Shown in pieces: positions 35,259-49,100 of a stretch of DNA of 64,000 nt (positions are counted from its first letter, which is position 1; every line of letters begins with the position of its first letter). Made by a program: the position numbers and the translations under genes. Source of the stretch: Microvelia longipes (Eukaryota > Arthropoda > Insecta > Hemiptera > Veliidae); contig JACMZG010001913.1 in assembly GCA_018340805.1 (NCBI GenBank), forward strand, positions 4,313,045 through 4,377,044. The letters are read 5' to 3'. The notes below the pieces were generated by a model that was not told the DNA's origin, ran no database searches, and saw only the letters and a list, made by a program, of their open reading frames with translations.

Positions 35259-38200
35259 CTGCAACAAGTGGTTAGGACTAAAATTAGTGATTGTTAGGAT
35301 ATTCCAGTAGTTGATACTGTTTGAATATCGGACCAAAATTAGTGTCGTGCAACAAGTAGTTGATACTGTTGGTATATCGGACCAAAATTAGTGTCGTGCA
35401 ACAAGTAGTTGATACTGTTGGGATATCGGACCAAAATTAGTGTCGTGCAACAAGTAGTTGATACTGTTGGGATATCGGACCAAAATTAGTGTCGTGCAAC
35501 AAGTAGTTGATACTGTTAGAATATCGGACCAAAATTAGTGTCGTGCAACAAGTAGTTGATACTGTTGGTATATCGGACAAAATTGTGTCGTGCACAAGTA
35601 GTTGATACTGTTGGGATATCGGACCAAAATTAGTGTCGTGCAACAAGTAGTTGATACTGTTGGGATATCGGACCAAAATTAGTGTCGTGCAACAAGTAGT
35701 TGATACTGTTAGAATATCGGACCAAAATTGTTCGTGCAACAAGTAGTTGATACTGTTGAATATCGGACCAAAATTAGTGTCGTGCAACAAGTAGTTGATA
35801 CTGTTGGGATATCGGACCAAAATTAGTGTCGTGCAACAAGTAGTTGATACTGTTGGGATATCGACCAAAATTAGTGTCGTGCAACAAGTAGTTGATACTG
35901 TTAGAATATCGGACCAAAATTAGGTCGTGCAACAAGTAGTTGACTGTGGGATATCGGACCAAAATTAGTGTCGTGCAACAAGTAGTTGATACTGTTGGGA
36001 TATCGGACCAAAATTAGTGTCGTGCAACAAGTAGTTGATACTGTTGGGATATCGGACCAAAATTAGTGTCGTACAACAAGTAGTTGATACTGTTGGGATA
36101 TCGGACCAAAATTACGTACAAGTGGTTGATATTGCTAGGATATTAGACCAAAATTTAATTTGTACAACTAGTGGTCGATATTGTTAAGATATTTTTAGTG
36201 AAATACAATGTACATTATAAATTTACTGGATGATCATAAAACCAAAAGTCTGGTGCCACCGTTTTTAAGGAAATTGGAGGGGGTAGATCAACGTTATTCT
36301 GTACTGAGTTTATAAGTATTAGAGAAGCCTATATGAAGTTTGAGTTTTCCACTCTTAATGTCTAATATGCTTATTACCAAAATACTTTAAGTTCAGTAAT
36401 TTTTTTTTATTTGTTTACGATTCATAACTTAAACAAGCTATAAGAATCACATTAAATACATAACAATGAAAACACAATAATAATAGACTATAAATCACAT
36501 GTACGACACGTCCATAACTTAACGATGAGAGGAACATGGTAGTGGTGAGTATTTTAGATGGAGCAAAAATACGTGAAATCTTTTGTCTCATCAGGAAGAA
36601 ATTCAGTTCTTTGTTGAATTGGATCACGAAACTAGTCCAAAAAATCAACAGTTATGACCATCCTATGTTCTTAAGAATGCACCTTCTTCAAAACGGCCAA
36701 GTCGGAAAACTATACACATTGCCGACCACTTGTTTTTACATGACTTTATGCAATACTTACTCGGAGAGTTTATTAGAGAGATCAGTATGATCAGTATTCA
36801 GGTCGTACCAGCCGCTGTCCTGACGAAGTATCTGAGATAAAAAGATTTGTCTTAGTTTGTGAATTTGTCTCTCAGCAGACATTTCCCAGCAGAATACCTT
36901 CAAAAGATGTCATTAAATTGATCAATGGAAAAAGGAAAAAACGGTGATACGGTGAGTGAACTGGTTCACTGGCGTTGAGTAACATGAGTTGAAGGGTGGC
37001 TCCGTTGAAGGGTTGAACAGTTGGGAGCATACAGCGTTTACACACAGAGCAATGACAAAAGAAGCGCAGTCACCTCAACTACAATTGCTCTCATGGAGCA
37101 CACCTGACAAGTCAGAAGCTACCAGTAAGGATATACCACTAAAACATTTCCACCTCTACATAGATTATACCTTTACTTCAAGTTTGAACTTATTAATTTT
37201 TTAGCAGTTTTGATCATATATGCATGGAAAGCAGAAGGATTGGTATCAATAGCAGGAAATGCTTTGGTGTCTAATAATTTTTCACAAGTTGTTGTTGTTT
37301 AACATTGGGCATTAAATCGGTGACTCGCAGTTTGCGCAGTAATTTAAACAGATTTAAAAACGCTAAGTGGTGTGGTATTTCGATTCGAAACCCTTCCACG
37401 AAGAAACATTGGTTTAAAAGGTTTGAAAACGTTACTCTTACGAGAAAGGATGATTAAGATATCGGATTATTTACAAAATTCATACTATCATTACGTGTCG
37501 TATGGACTCTGCTTTTAATTTGCTGTTATATTTCATTTTATTTGTCTATTTGCTGTCTTATTTAATTTTTTTTTTTGTATTTGCTGTTTTATTTCATATT
37601 ATTTGTATATGTGATGTTTTATTTAATTTTATTTGTCTATTTGCTGTTTTATTTCATATTATTTTTCTATTTGCTTGTATTACTTAATTTTATTTGTCTT
37701 TTTGCTGTTTTATTTCATATTATTTGTCTATGTGCTGTTTTATTTCGTATTTTTTCTCTATTTGCTGTTTTATTTCATTTTATTGGTCTATTTGCTGTTT
37801 TATTTTATTTTATTTGTCTAATTGCTGTTTTATTAAAGAGAAGTAATTGCAACTTAGACAATAAGGCTAATCTAACCTATTAGAAAAAATTGCAGAGGTG
37901 GAACACTGATTCAACCTCCGACCCAACATTTTTATATTACTGACATAAAAATAAATTTGATAATTCCTTCGCTTCCTCTTTAATGCCTGCGGTATTATAT
38001 CGATTTTAATCGTGTAGTTTTAGCGACGATATGATGGAAAATACCAAAGAATAGATAAACAAAGAAAGATGGTTGTGAGATTTATTGTTTTGGACAAGAA
38101 AAGGTTAATTCGTAAGCCGTTCACAGATGCGTAAGCGTGTAATATGGTAGTTTTACCATGCCAACTACGAGAATGCGCCACTGTCGTCTTATTTTCAGCA

Positions 38201-41200
38201 AACTACTTCTGGCACAAAACTGATTAATCCAAATAATTGCTTTATATAATATTGTCTAATTTAAAGTAGACACTCGTGTCGTTAAAATAGCAATAAAAAC
38301 AATTTAATTTTGTAATATTAACTTAGAAAAGTGGGAAGGAGAGAATGTTTTGGTGAGGAGAGTTAGTTTCAGAGCTGCCGCTAGATGCCAGCACCGAATT
38401 TACCCCCACCTTCTGTCTGACTTTCTCGTATACTTTCCGACACTCTATAACTATTATATTCTTTGGAAAATACGTAAAAATTAAAACGAACCTGTATGAG
38501 TATAAGAAGGAACGTGATTCCACTCATGGAGAAATACGTTAGAGACACCTGTGTCATGAAGGATATGAAGTCATCTCTCTCACTCCTAAACAAAACATGC
38601 TTTTTTGTACTCAGGACACACTAAACTACCACGAAAATTCATCTTTAGGAAAATAGTTATTTATGTAACAAGGAAATAAAATAGAATTTTAATAACAAGT
38701 TATTGATTTAACTGTAGATATTACCTGCAGAGGCGAAGCCGAGGAAGATAAATATTTTATTTGTTAGTAGTATTTCCTTTCCTGCCATGTCACACACAGT
38801 ATTTTATCTTCTTACTTCTATTAGATAATAGTTATTTAAATGGCAAAGGGGAGAAGAAAGTTTTACAGCTCAAGGACAAATTTTCACATAAGACGAAGCC
38901 GCAGGTAAAAACTTCACTATCACCCGAAGCCGTAAAGCACTAGTATACCTTAAATTATTAAAAAAAAAAACATAGTCTGCATACCCTTCATATGATTGCG
39001 CATGCTCAAAATTTTAGAAAATGGCACGAATTTTAGTTTTCTTGAAATAAGTGGTTCCCTGTGGGTCGTGTGCAAAACATAACGATATTATTTTTAAAGC
39101 TGATGAAATGTTCTTTGAAACTTTGTGTTAATAATAAAAATCGAATAGCAAAGTCATAGCTCTTTCAAAAACACCAAAAAAAGTTTAATTTATGCACAGT
39201 CAGCGATTTTTTTTTAAAAAATGAAATTTTGTGCATTTTTGCCCATTTAACAAATGACATAACTTTAGTCGTATTTATCCGATTTTGACGAAAAAACACT
39301 CATTTTATTGGAAATTGTATCAGCTTTGAAACACAATATCTATATGTTATACACACGACCTACAAGGGAACCACTTATTGCAAGAAAACTGAAATTTGTG
39401 CGATTTTCTAATATTTTGAGAGGTCGCACTCATATGAAGGGCTCCACTCTGGATAGGCAGCTTATGCATTTACTTCATAATTAATAATTTAAAGGAAGTT
39501 TTTAGAAAAATTTGGTTTAAAGTAGTACTAATTTCACATTTTTTAGCCCCGGCATTTGGACTATTTGGATAACTAATGAAAATTAAATTACTCTATATCC
39601 CAAATTTAATTATAAGAATCAAATGCTGTGCTCACCAGTACCAATACTTAGGATTATGGATAAACAAATATAATATGACGCACGTTATACTAACCCTATA
39701 GCAAATTCATCAGTCATATTTAGACTTATGTTCCCATCAAAAACGTCGTATCTAGTTGCGTTGTTATCGTCAAATCCCTGGAAAATGAAACCAATTCAGA
39801 ATAAGCGTTTAGGTGTCCGCTACAAATAGTGGCTATAAGATAGATATAGATTCTGGGTGGTATATAAGTTTGCTATAAGTAAGTTAACTAGGGTAAGTGG
39901 TAGATCTAAGTTTGCTATTAACTAAGTGGTAGATATAAGTTTGCTATAAGTAGTTAACTATGGGTTCTGAGTGGTAGATATAAGTTTGCTATAAGTAATA
40001 ACTTTAAGTTAACTATGGGTTCTGAGTGGTAGATATATTTGCTATAAGTAAGTTAACTATGGGTAGAGTGGAGATATAGTTTGCTATAAGTAATAACTTT
40101 AAGTTAACTATGGGTTCTTGAGGTGGTAGATATAAGTTTGCTATAAGTAATAACTTTAAGTTAACTATGGGTTCTGAGTGGTAGATATAAGTTTGTTATA
40201 AGTAATAACTTAAAGTTAACTATGGTTCTGAGTGGTAGATATAATAAGTAATAACTTTAAGTTAACTATGGGTTCTGAGTGGTAGATATAAGTTTGCTAT
40301 AAGTAATAACTTTAAGTTAACTATGGGTTCTGAGTGGTAGATATAAGTTTGCTATAAGTAATAACTTTAAGTTAACTATGGATTCTGAGTGGTAGATATA
40401 AGTTTGTTATAAGTAATAACTTTAAGTTAACTAGGGTTCTGAGTGGTAGATATAAGTTTGCTATAAGTAATAACTTTAAGTTAACTATGGGTTCTGAGTG
40501 GTAGATATAAGTTTGTTATAAGTAATAACTTTAAGTTAACTATGGGTTCTGAGTGGTAGATATAAGTTTGTTATAAGTAATAACTTTAAGTTAACTAAGG
40601 GTTCTGAGTCTAGTAATAAGTTAACTATGGGCTCTGAGTGGTAGATATAAGTTTGCTATAAGTAATAACTTTAAGTTAACTATGGGTTCTGAGTGGTAGA
40701 TATAAGTTTGCTATAAGTAATATCTTTAAGTTAACTATGGGTTCTGAGTGGTAGATATAAATTTGCTATAAGTTTTTTTTAGGTTTGGGTTTTGGCTAAT
40801 AATGATCCAAGGTTGCAGACTCTATTGTTTATTAACAATAAAGGCTGCAACTAAACGGTGTGTAACTTTTTCCATCAGGTACTCATCTGATAAGTTGAAA
40901 ACATCTGATGAGTACCAGATGGGTGTTGATTTTACTCAACAAGTTACACATGGCGGGAAAAGTTCCTCAGCGGCGGGAAAATCTAGCTCATTACCTCGGC
41001 GAGCTGATGACTCTTACCATTACCTAACATTACCTTCTTTTGCTCGTTTTTATTTTAAAAGTTATTTTTTTAGCGAATTTTCATAATGAAAATGACGCTT
41101 ATGAGGTTGTTCGGATGACGGAAGTTGACGGTGGGAGTGAGCGGAATCGGTTCCTATTGGCTTCCTGATAACAAAAATATATGTCCCAAAAAAGTTTATA

Positions 41201-41230
41201 TATATATGTATATATATAATATATATATAC

Positions 41231-41321
<91 letters not shown>

Positions 41322-44300
41322 AGAGTTTCTACCCTTTCGTATGGCGAACAAAAACTCTCGAAGGCGTTCTCAAATTGAAACGAAACTTTGCAAATCGCGA
41401 GATGTTGAGGAGGTTACGAGGCCTATTGTTTATAAAAAAAATTATGACGTCATCAATCAAAGTTATGACGTCATGAAAAATTGTTTTTTGAAACTTGAAA
41501 TGGCTTTAAAACAAGGTATTTCGTGTTTAGGTAGACGGCTAGCTGAATCGATTAAGACCGATTTCTGCTCAATCGAACCATCACAAATGGCGCAATCGGT
41601 ATACATATATATATAATCTTGTATATATGTATACGTCCAGGTCAAAGACTTGTACGATATCTGTTGGGTTTAGTAGTGCTAGAGGATGGGGATATAGTAT
41701 AAAAGATGGACCTCTACCTCTTGCTCCATCCTAGTAAGCCTGCTGTCCCAAAGAGACAGGACAAAAATGGCTTCCACTAAACCACGCCGAACAAAGCAGG
41801 CCCGTAAAGCGGAAGAACCTCGAAGTAGTCTTATATGGTCGAAGTCATTCTAAACGATTGCGACCGGTTTCAGCTCAATCAGACAATCCTAAGATAGATG
41901 GTTCACTCCCGAGTGTAGTAGGACAAGTTCAATTGGACAACACTCAATTGACAAGTTTGTGTTTATGATTTAAGTTGGGGTCTCATCACTAGAGTCTTGA
42001 ATAGCGCTAGTAGTAAAAAATATATTTGCTCTATTCTCTACTAGATTGTGCTGTAGTATTTTTTAAAAACAAACAATTGCCAATCGTTTAGTAAAATAAA
42101 ATAAAAGTAAACAAAGATCTATGTAAAAAAAAATATGTGACAGTTTCACGCTGTCACCACTAGACTGTACTACTTGAGCCTCCTGCATCCCATCAACTAT
42201 TTTTTTTAAATTTTTGAGTGAGCCATCTATGTTAATATTGTTTATCTATGATCCTAAGTGACGGAAACGGTATTTTTATTTAAAAACAAAAATCATGAAT
42301 ATATTTTTGTTTATAATGCTTGTTAGTTTTAATATTATAGCATACTATTAATAATAGAGTATTAATAAAATCTTAATTAGTAAAATCAAATTGTGAGAAA
42401 GCCTCTCAGGCCCGCGAAGCGGGCCTGTGTGGAGAGGCTGTGAAAATTCGCTAGGTGCATGGCAAAATGCCATGTAACAAGAACAATAATGAAACAACAC
42501 ATCATACAAAACAACAACAATGTGGCCGCGAAGCGGCCACAGGGAGGCCCCCGGGCCGTGAAGCGGCCCGGTGGGCCGACGCTGCGGAGCGGACGAGGCG
42601 CGAAGCGCCGACGTCGCGTAGCGGCTACGGGCCGAAGGCCCGTATTTAACTTAAGAATCTTAGACTGATTCAAGTTTTGTTAAACTTTGTTTTATTGTAT
42701 TCTTCTATTTGAGTGTTTTTACTTTTCAGACACAATTTAAATGGTACACTTCCATCGTACACGGTTAGAACACGGTCATAAAAAGCCTAAGACTCTTAAA
42801 TCGTGAACAAATACTTCTATAAAAAAGTTTCTAATCTATGTCTATTTGTAATCACATTGGACAAACTAAAACTACATTACACCTTATAGACCAAGAGCCC
42901 AGGGCTGTTTTGTCAATAAAAAGTGTAATGGCTGGAACCAGTCTTAATTTTTCGTAAATACCTTCCTGAACAAGGATCTGCAATTCTGCCGACTCGTATC
43001 GGATGGGTGTCCCAAGAAGAACGCACTTTACAGGTCAAATTTACCACCCAAATTATTAAAAGTATAATGGCTGGAACCAGTCTTAATTTTTATTAAAAAC
43101 CTTCCTGAACAAGGATCTGCAATTCTGCCGACTCGTATCGGATAGGTGTCCCAAGCAGAACGCACTTTAGAGGTCAAATTTAGCACCCAAATTATTAAAA
43201 GTGTAATGGCTGGAACCAGTCTTAATTATTAGTAAAAACCTTCCTGAACAAGGATCTGCAATTCTGCCGACTCGTATCGGATGGGTGTTCAAAGCAGAAC
43301 GCACTTTAGAGGTCAAATTTAGCACCCAAATTATTAAAAGTGTAATGGCTGGAACCAATCTTAATTATTAGTAAAAACCTTCCTGAACAAGGATCTGCAA
43401 TTCTGCTGACTCGTATCGGATGGGTGTCCCAGGCAGAATGCACTTTAGGGGTCAAAGGCTCTGTCTGGGACACCCATCCGATACGAGTCGGCAGAATTGC
43501 AGATCCTCGTTCAGGAAGGTATTTACGAAAAATTGAGACCGGTTCCAGCCATTACACTGTTAGTTAACTTGGGTGGTAAATTTGACCTGTAAAGTGCGTT
43601 CTGCCTGGGACGCCCATCCGATACGAGTCGGCAGAATTGCAGATCCTTGTTCAGGAAGGTATTTACGAAAAATTGAGACCGGTTCCAGCCATTACACTTT
43701 TTATTAACAAAACAACCCTGGGCTCTTGGTCTATAAAGTGCGTTCTGCTGGGACACCCATCCGATACGAGTCGGCAGAATTGCAGATCCTTGTTCAGGAA
43801 GGTATTTACGAAAAATTGAGACCGGTTCCAGCCATTACACTTTTTATTAACAAAACGCCCCTGGGCTCTTGGTCTATTAAAAACAATACTAAAACAAACC
43901 ACGACAATTAACAACAAAAACAATACAGCATAACCTGATAAATCTTGAAATGGGACGCGATTAAGTGTAACTTTATTAATCTGATGTTTTACCTGATTTG
44001 TTTCCCCCACCACTTACTAGATAAAATACCATGTTAAAACATCAGATGAGTACCTGATGGATAAAGTTACACACCGAAAGTAATGTAGAAATTTATTCAG
44101 TAGGGAAGGGGGCGCGGGACACAGTGGTTCTAAAAAATAGCGGCTTGTTGCTTCAGCTACCGCACCGAGCGCTAGTTTTCACCTTGTACATCCGTTATCA
44201 ATATTGTTATCAGTTTTAAATCGAGACGTCTATGTTTTTAAAGAAAGTAGACAAGGCAATTTTTAACTTATATATGAACAATTTTAGTTGTTTATAAGAT

Positions 44301-46073
44301 TATTTGTTTGGAAAATAAGATACATTTAGCATTTTTTCCCTTTATAAGGTCAAATAGAAATATATTTTTGCACGACATGGTTATCATGATATCAGGTCTA
44401 GTTAAAAATAATACATCATTTATATTTTTATTATATTTTATAAAATATTTACTTTTAAAATAATTTATACAAATTTTAACATTGTTAAAGATCCATTTGA
44501 ATAATTTTAATCTTGAAAAACAAGGAATAATTATTTTATATATGCTGTACAAGGTGAACCGACCTGCCTCTAGTGGAGAAACGGTGAACTTAAAGCAGAC
44601 CCATCTAAAACAGCTTATTCCGGGGGAGTTGGAACACCGTGCCCCCCCCCTCCCACCGCACCCCTACTGTATGAATTTCTACATCACTTTAGCTGCAACC
44701 CTTGATCTTCCTGGTACGAAAGGTTTTTCCAAACTGCAGCTTAAAAACCTCAAAACGCAGTCAGTTGTAATCCAGAGCAAAATTAGTTGCTAAGAGAACA
44801 TTTTGACAAGAATGGAGAGTATTTTAAAGAACGATGAGAACAAACAACAAGATATGAGATCATTTTAAAATCCTTATTAGATTTAGATACTTACATGTTG
44901 AGTAACATTTGTGAAGATGTCGGTTATTTTGCCCATGACTATGGCTATAAATGGCAGACCCATACCATTAAGTATGGCAGCTAGCGAACCAACAACTATC
45001 AGCCAATTGTCTACTTTATCTGAATATCTGAACTGGAAAACCACCAAGATCTTAATTGTTGTGTTAAGTAAAGCAATTTTTAAGAAAACACAGACTTGTG
45101 TGTTATGTTAATTAGACTTAACAATATATTTTTATCTCCAGACAGTGTATAATGTAAAGTTTTTTGACTAGTTTTTAGAGTGTAAAGAAGCAATTTTCAC
45201 TCACAAGGGAGAAAAAAGAATAATTTTCTCCCTTGAGAATAAAAAGTGATTCCTATTATTGAGTTATTATGGCCAATTATATCAATTTTTTAGGGGAGTG
45301 GTATTCTTTAAATTTATACAGGTGATGAACAATTTTTTTAATTTTCCTAGGGGTAGCACCCCCAAAATTTATAAGAGGGACCCAACCAAAAAACATTTTT
45401 TATTGGCTCAAAATCCGTTTCTGGCCAAAAGAAGTTGTTTGGGGCAATAAAAAAATGATTTTTGAGGGGTAGCACCCCCAAAATTTACAAGAGGAACCCG
45501 AAAAAAAAAATTTACTCGCTCAAAATATGTATCTGGTAAAAAAACTGCTAGGAGCAATAAATCTATTTTTATTTTTTTGGGGCAGCAACCCCAAAATTTG
45601 TAAGGGGGTCCGACCCAAAATAATTAGAATAAAATACAACAAAACTTAGATATAATAAAATCAACGTCTGGAGATAAATTCTTGTATGCACTTTGGGAGT
45701 AAAATGCTATTTTCCCCCTCGCAATTACCTTCCTCGACTTCGCCTCAGGAGTTAATAGTCATAACTTCCTCAGCTTTGCCGCGGGAGAGAAACTCATAAA
45801 TCCCTCGGATTTGCCTCAGGAGTCAAATACTTTGGTTCCTCGGCTTACACCTTAGGAACCAACTAACTGCTCAGAGAAATAATAACATTCTTTACTCCCT
45901 TGGTGCATAAATAACTATTAATTAGTCTTCACTCTATTTTGAGTAGAACAATTATGGCGAACTTTAAAACAAAATGAGAAGCTGAATATTAAACCAAAAA
46001 CAATTGATTCTTAATTATTAAAGATAAATACATGCATATATATATATCTACACACGCACACTCACACACACAC

Positions 46074-46120
<47 letters not shown>

Positions 46121-49100
46121 CTTTAAGTACTAAAGTTTTGCAAAAGGTATTTATTCGTGATCAGGGATCTTTAAAACGGATTTGTGTCATGGTCCGAGGT
46201 TTGACCCTCCAGATGATTCCGGTGAAATCTCGCTTCTGGCTTTTTAGAGGAACACAATGATACTTCTCCATTTTAAGCAAAAAGCAAGTCTCTGTTATTG
46301 AATTAAAATGATAAAATTAGTAATTTAAATTAAAATTAGTAAAGAATTTACTTAAGTAAAACACAAATTAAATGTATAAGTTACCAATTTAAAGAGCATA
46401 GTGAAGGCTCCATCCTCTCTGATCTCAGACATCCTATAATAACAATAGTATTGTTTTAGAATATACATAAAAGAGCATTCAAAAGTATTACGCAAAAGCA
46501 ACGTATTATTAAACATATTATTAAGCATAAGCAAATGTGCAAGAGTCTCTTGCACATTAAGGTAAAGGTTAGCACGCATGCTTGCCACCCAGACAATCCT
46601 GGTTCGATGCCCGGCGGGTCCTCTATAATTTTTACGCGTGTGAAGGAAATTATTGTAAGTTCTGTCTTTTAAAAAATTCTCATTAAATTCTTATCCGTCC
46701 TTTGAATAAGAGACGCAAACCCCGTGGTTCCGAGTATGCGGGATCCTTAACCCTATATAATCCTAGTTTTAAGTAAAATTGTGGTTGTAGGGCACGTGTT
46801 GTCTCTAGTTAAAGCAATTAAAACTTAAAGTAATGTCTTGAATCTTCTGCGGATTTGACTCATATCTTTAATCTAAGGTACTTAGCAAAAAGAGCCTACC
46901 TACGTGACCTAATGAGCAAGACACATGTTTGCCAAATATATTTTTATTTAAAAGTATACTAAATTTAATAAATATTATCACTTGCGATTTTTTTTAGAGC
47001 GTTCAAATTATTTTTAATTAATTTTTAAAATTTACTGTAGTTGTTGGGGCGTGTTGTTCATTACGAGACCGTATCGCACCACAGCGGATTTATTTAGAAG
47101 CTTTTCGTGGTTATAATTTGTTGCTTAACGTACCTGTAATTTTCAAACTCCTAGCTGCTTTATTCTATTGCAAAACCGCTTCACAATTTGTTTACTTAAC
47201 CCAAGTTCTGGCGGGAAATCATTCTTATCACATATGATAACAACAATTTATGTGTTATCGATGTATTTCAACTTTATAATTATAATATTTTAACAATATT
47301 ATTATTAATTAATAATTATTTTTTAAATAATTAATAGGAAATATTAGTGGTAATATTGTGTTTTAAAATGTTTTGTGCACATAATAAACTCTGTGAATAA
47401 ATTGTAAATCTGTGATAAATTTTCAAGTGCTTGTTGTTCACCCTACTTTTCGTTTAGTTTATGAAATTATTACATTGAATTTGAGCAAATAGTTATTCTT
47501 TAATTAATATGTACTAACTTAAATAAAATACGGGCCTTCGGCCCATAGCCGCTACGCGGTCTCGGCGCTTCGCGCCTCATCCGCTCCGCGGCGTCGTAGG
47601 ATTGTCCGATTGAGCTGAAACTGGTCGCATTCGTTTTAGAATAACTTCGACCATATAAAGACTACTTCGATGTTCTTCCTCTTTACATGCCTGCTTAGCT
47701 CGGCGTGGATCAGTGGAAGCCATTTTTGTCCTGTCTCTCTGGGACAGTAGGCTTACCAGGATGGAGCAAGAGGTAGAGGCCCCCCTTTTATACTATATCC
47801 CCACCCTCTAACACTACTGAACCCAAGATATATCGTACGAGTCTTTGACCTAGACGTATACATATATACAAGATTATATATGTATGTATACCATTTGCGC
47901 CATTTGTGATGGTTCGATTGAGTTGAAATTGGTCTTAATCGATTCAGCTAGCCGTCTACCTAAACACTGATTTTTTTACTGATATCCAGTAAAAAAATCT
48001 AAAATGTTTTTTGCCTAAAACATTTTAGATTCAGGTTTGTATGATAATTTTGAGCATTGCAGGCTTCAAAATAACTCGCAATATAACTAGTATATAACTA
48101 AAATACGGGCCTTCGACCCGTAGCCGCTACGCGGCCTCGGCGCTTCGCGCCTCGTCCGCTCCGCGACGTCGGCCCGCCAGGCCGCTTCGCGGCCCGGGGG
48201 CCTCCCAGTGGCCGCTTCGCAGCCACATTGTTGTTGTTTTGTATTAATGTATGGTTTCACTATCGTTTCTTGTTACATGGCATTTTGCCACGTATTTAGC
48301 GAATTTTCACAGACTCGTTTCACAGGCCCGCTTCGCGGGCCTGAGAGGCTTTCTCACAAATTTGATTTTATTAATCCTCTATTATTAATAGTAAGCAATA
48401 ATATTACAGTTAACAAGCAATATAAGAAAATAATAAGTATATTTAAATACATAACTAATACGTTTTTTATAGAGGTATAAAGAATAAAAGAAAAAAATCC
48501 ACACGTTGCAACTGATGAAGTAACCTCGTATAAAGGGTAAGAAAAGATTTTAGTTTCATCTTTCATCAGTTTTAGTTATCGCCCACCATACAAAAGGGTA
48601 TTAACTCTTACATACATTTATGATTGTTTATGCAACTTAAAGAAAAATGTCAAATTTTTTTTGTAAACAAATTGTTTATTTGAGTAAAATCTTAAGGTTG
48701 AAAAAAATATATTCATGATTATTTAAAATAAAAATACGGGCCTTCGGCCCGTAGCCGCTACGCGGCTTCGGCGCTTCGCGCCTCGTTCGCTTCGCGGCCA
48801 CATTGTTGTTGTTTTGTATTAATGTTGTTACAATTTAAGCTTTAATTAAATTAGTTAGTTTGTTTGTTTGTTGTATATTCAGTTTAGATATGGATCTAAA
48901 CTGGTTGGGATGTATGACGTGATCGGTCTTTTAAAACCTCTGTTCCTAGCTTGTTTAGGTTTAAAGATTTTTAGTATTACAGGCAGAGGCTTGTTTATAA
49001 ACAATGGTTTCCCTGAGATTATGACTCCCTCCTTTGATTGTGGATAGCGTTCCTCGTGGACGAGATCTACGTGTCCGGCAGTTCTGGGCTGCGTATAGAA

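Larger units (their letters stand above)
41062..42652 (+). mobile_element. HA element (hairpin-array element), copy 1
   Basis: Starts TTTTAGCGAATTTTCATAAT, then GGAAGTTGACGGTGGG, a TA microsatellite (41200-41316), TTTCTACCCTTTCGTATGGC, a TATA box (41698), a short ORF (41767), an inserted hAT-like element (41894-42250), and a GC-palindrome array (42408-42642) ending GGCCCGTATTT. Other copies: 47521-47990, 48104-58244 and 58363-60434. No transposase. Confidence 0.75.
40856..44076. mobile_element. Transposon with CGGTGTGTAAC ends and a 3-bp duplication
   Basis: The left end CGGTGTGTAACTTTTTCCAT and the right end ATGGATAAAGTTACACACCG are inverted copies, followed inward by CAGGTACTCATCTGAT and its complement. 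AAA flanks both sides (40853-40855, 44077-44079). Its interior holds an HA element (41062-42652) and a family C foldback (42889-43874). Superfamily not assigned. Confidence 0.75.
40852..44691. mobile_element. hAT-like transposon, second copy, split by a 3.2-kb insertion
   Basis: 8-bp duplication GCTGCAAC at 40844-40851 and 44692-44699. The element is cut after its first four bases: TAAA at 40852-40855, then the insertion 40856-44076, then AAA repeated and GTAATGTAG at 44080. Its right end is ACATCACTTTA. The remaining ~615 bp match 18789-19684, including GGGACACAGTGG and CCCCTACTGTATGAATTTCT. Confidence 0.85.

Noticed and set aside
42386..42673. Arg/Pro-rich ORFs on both strands over the GC island
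   Set aside because: They arise from the palindromic hairpin array, which is open on both strands because of its GC content. There is no start context or conservation of protein sequence.
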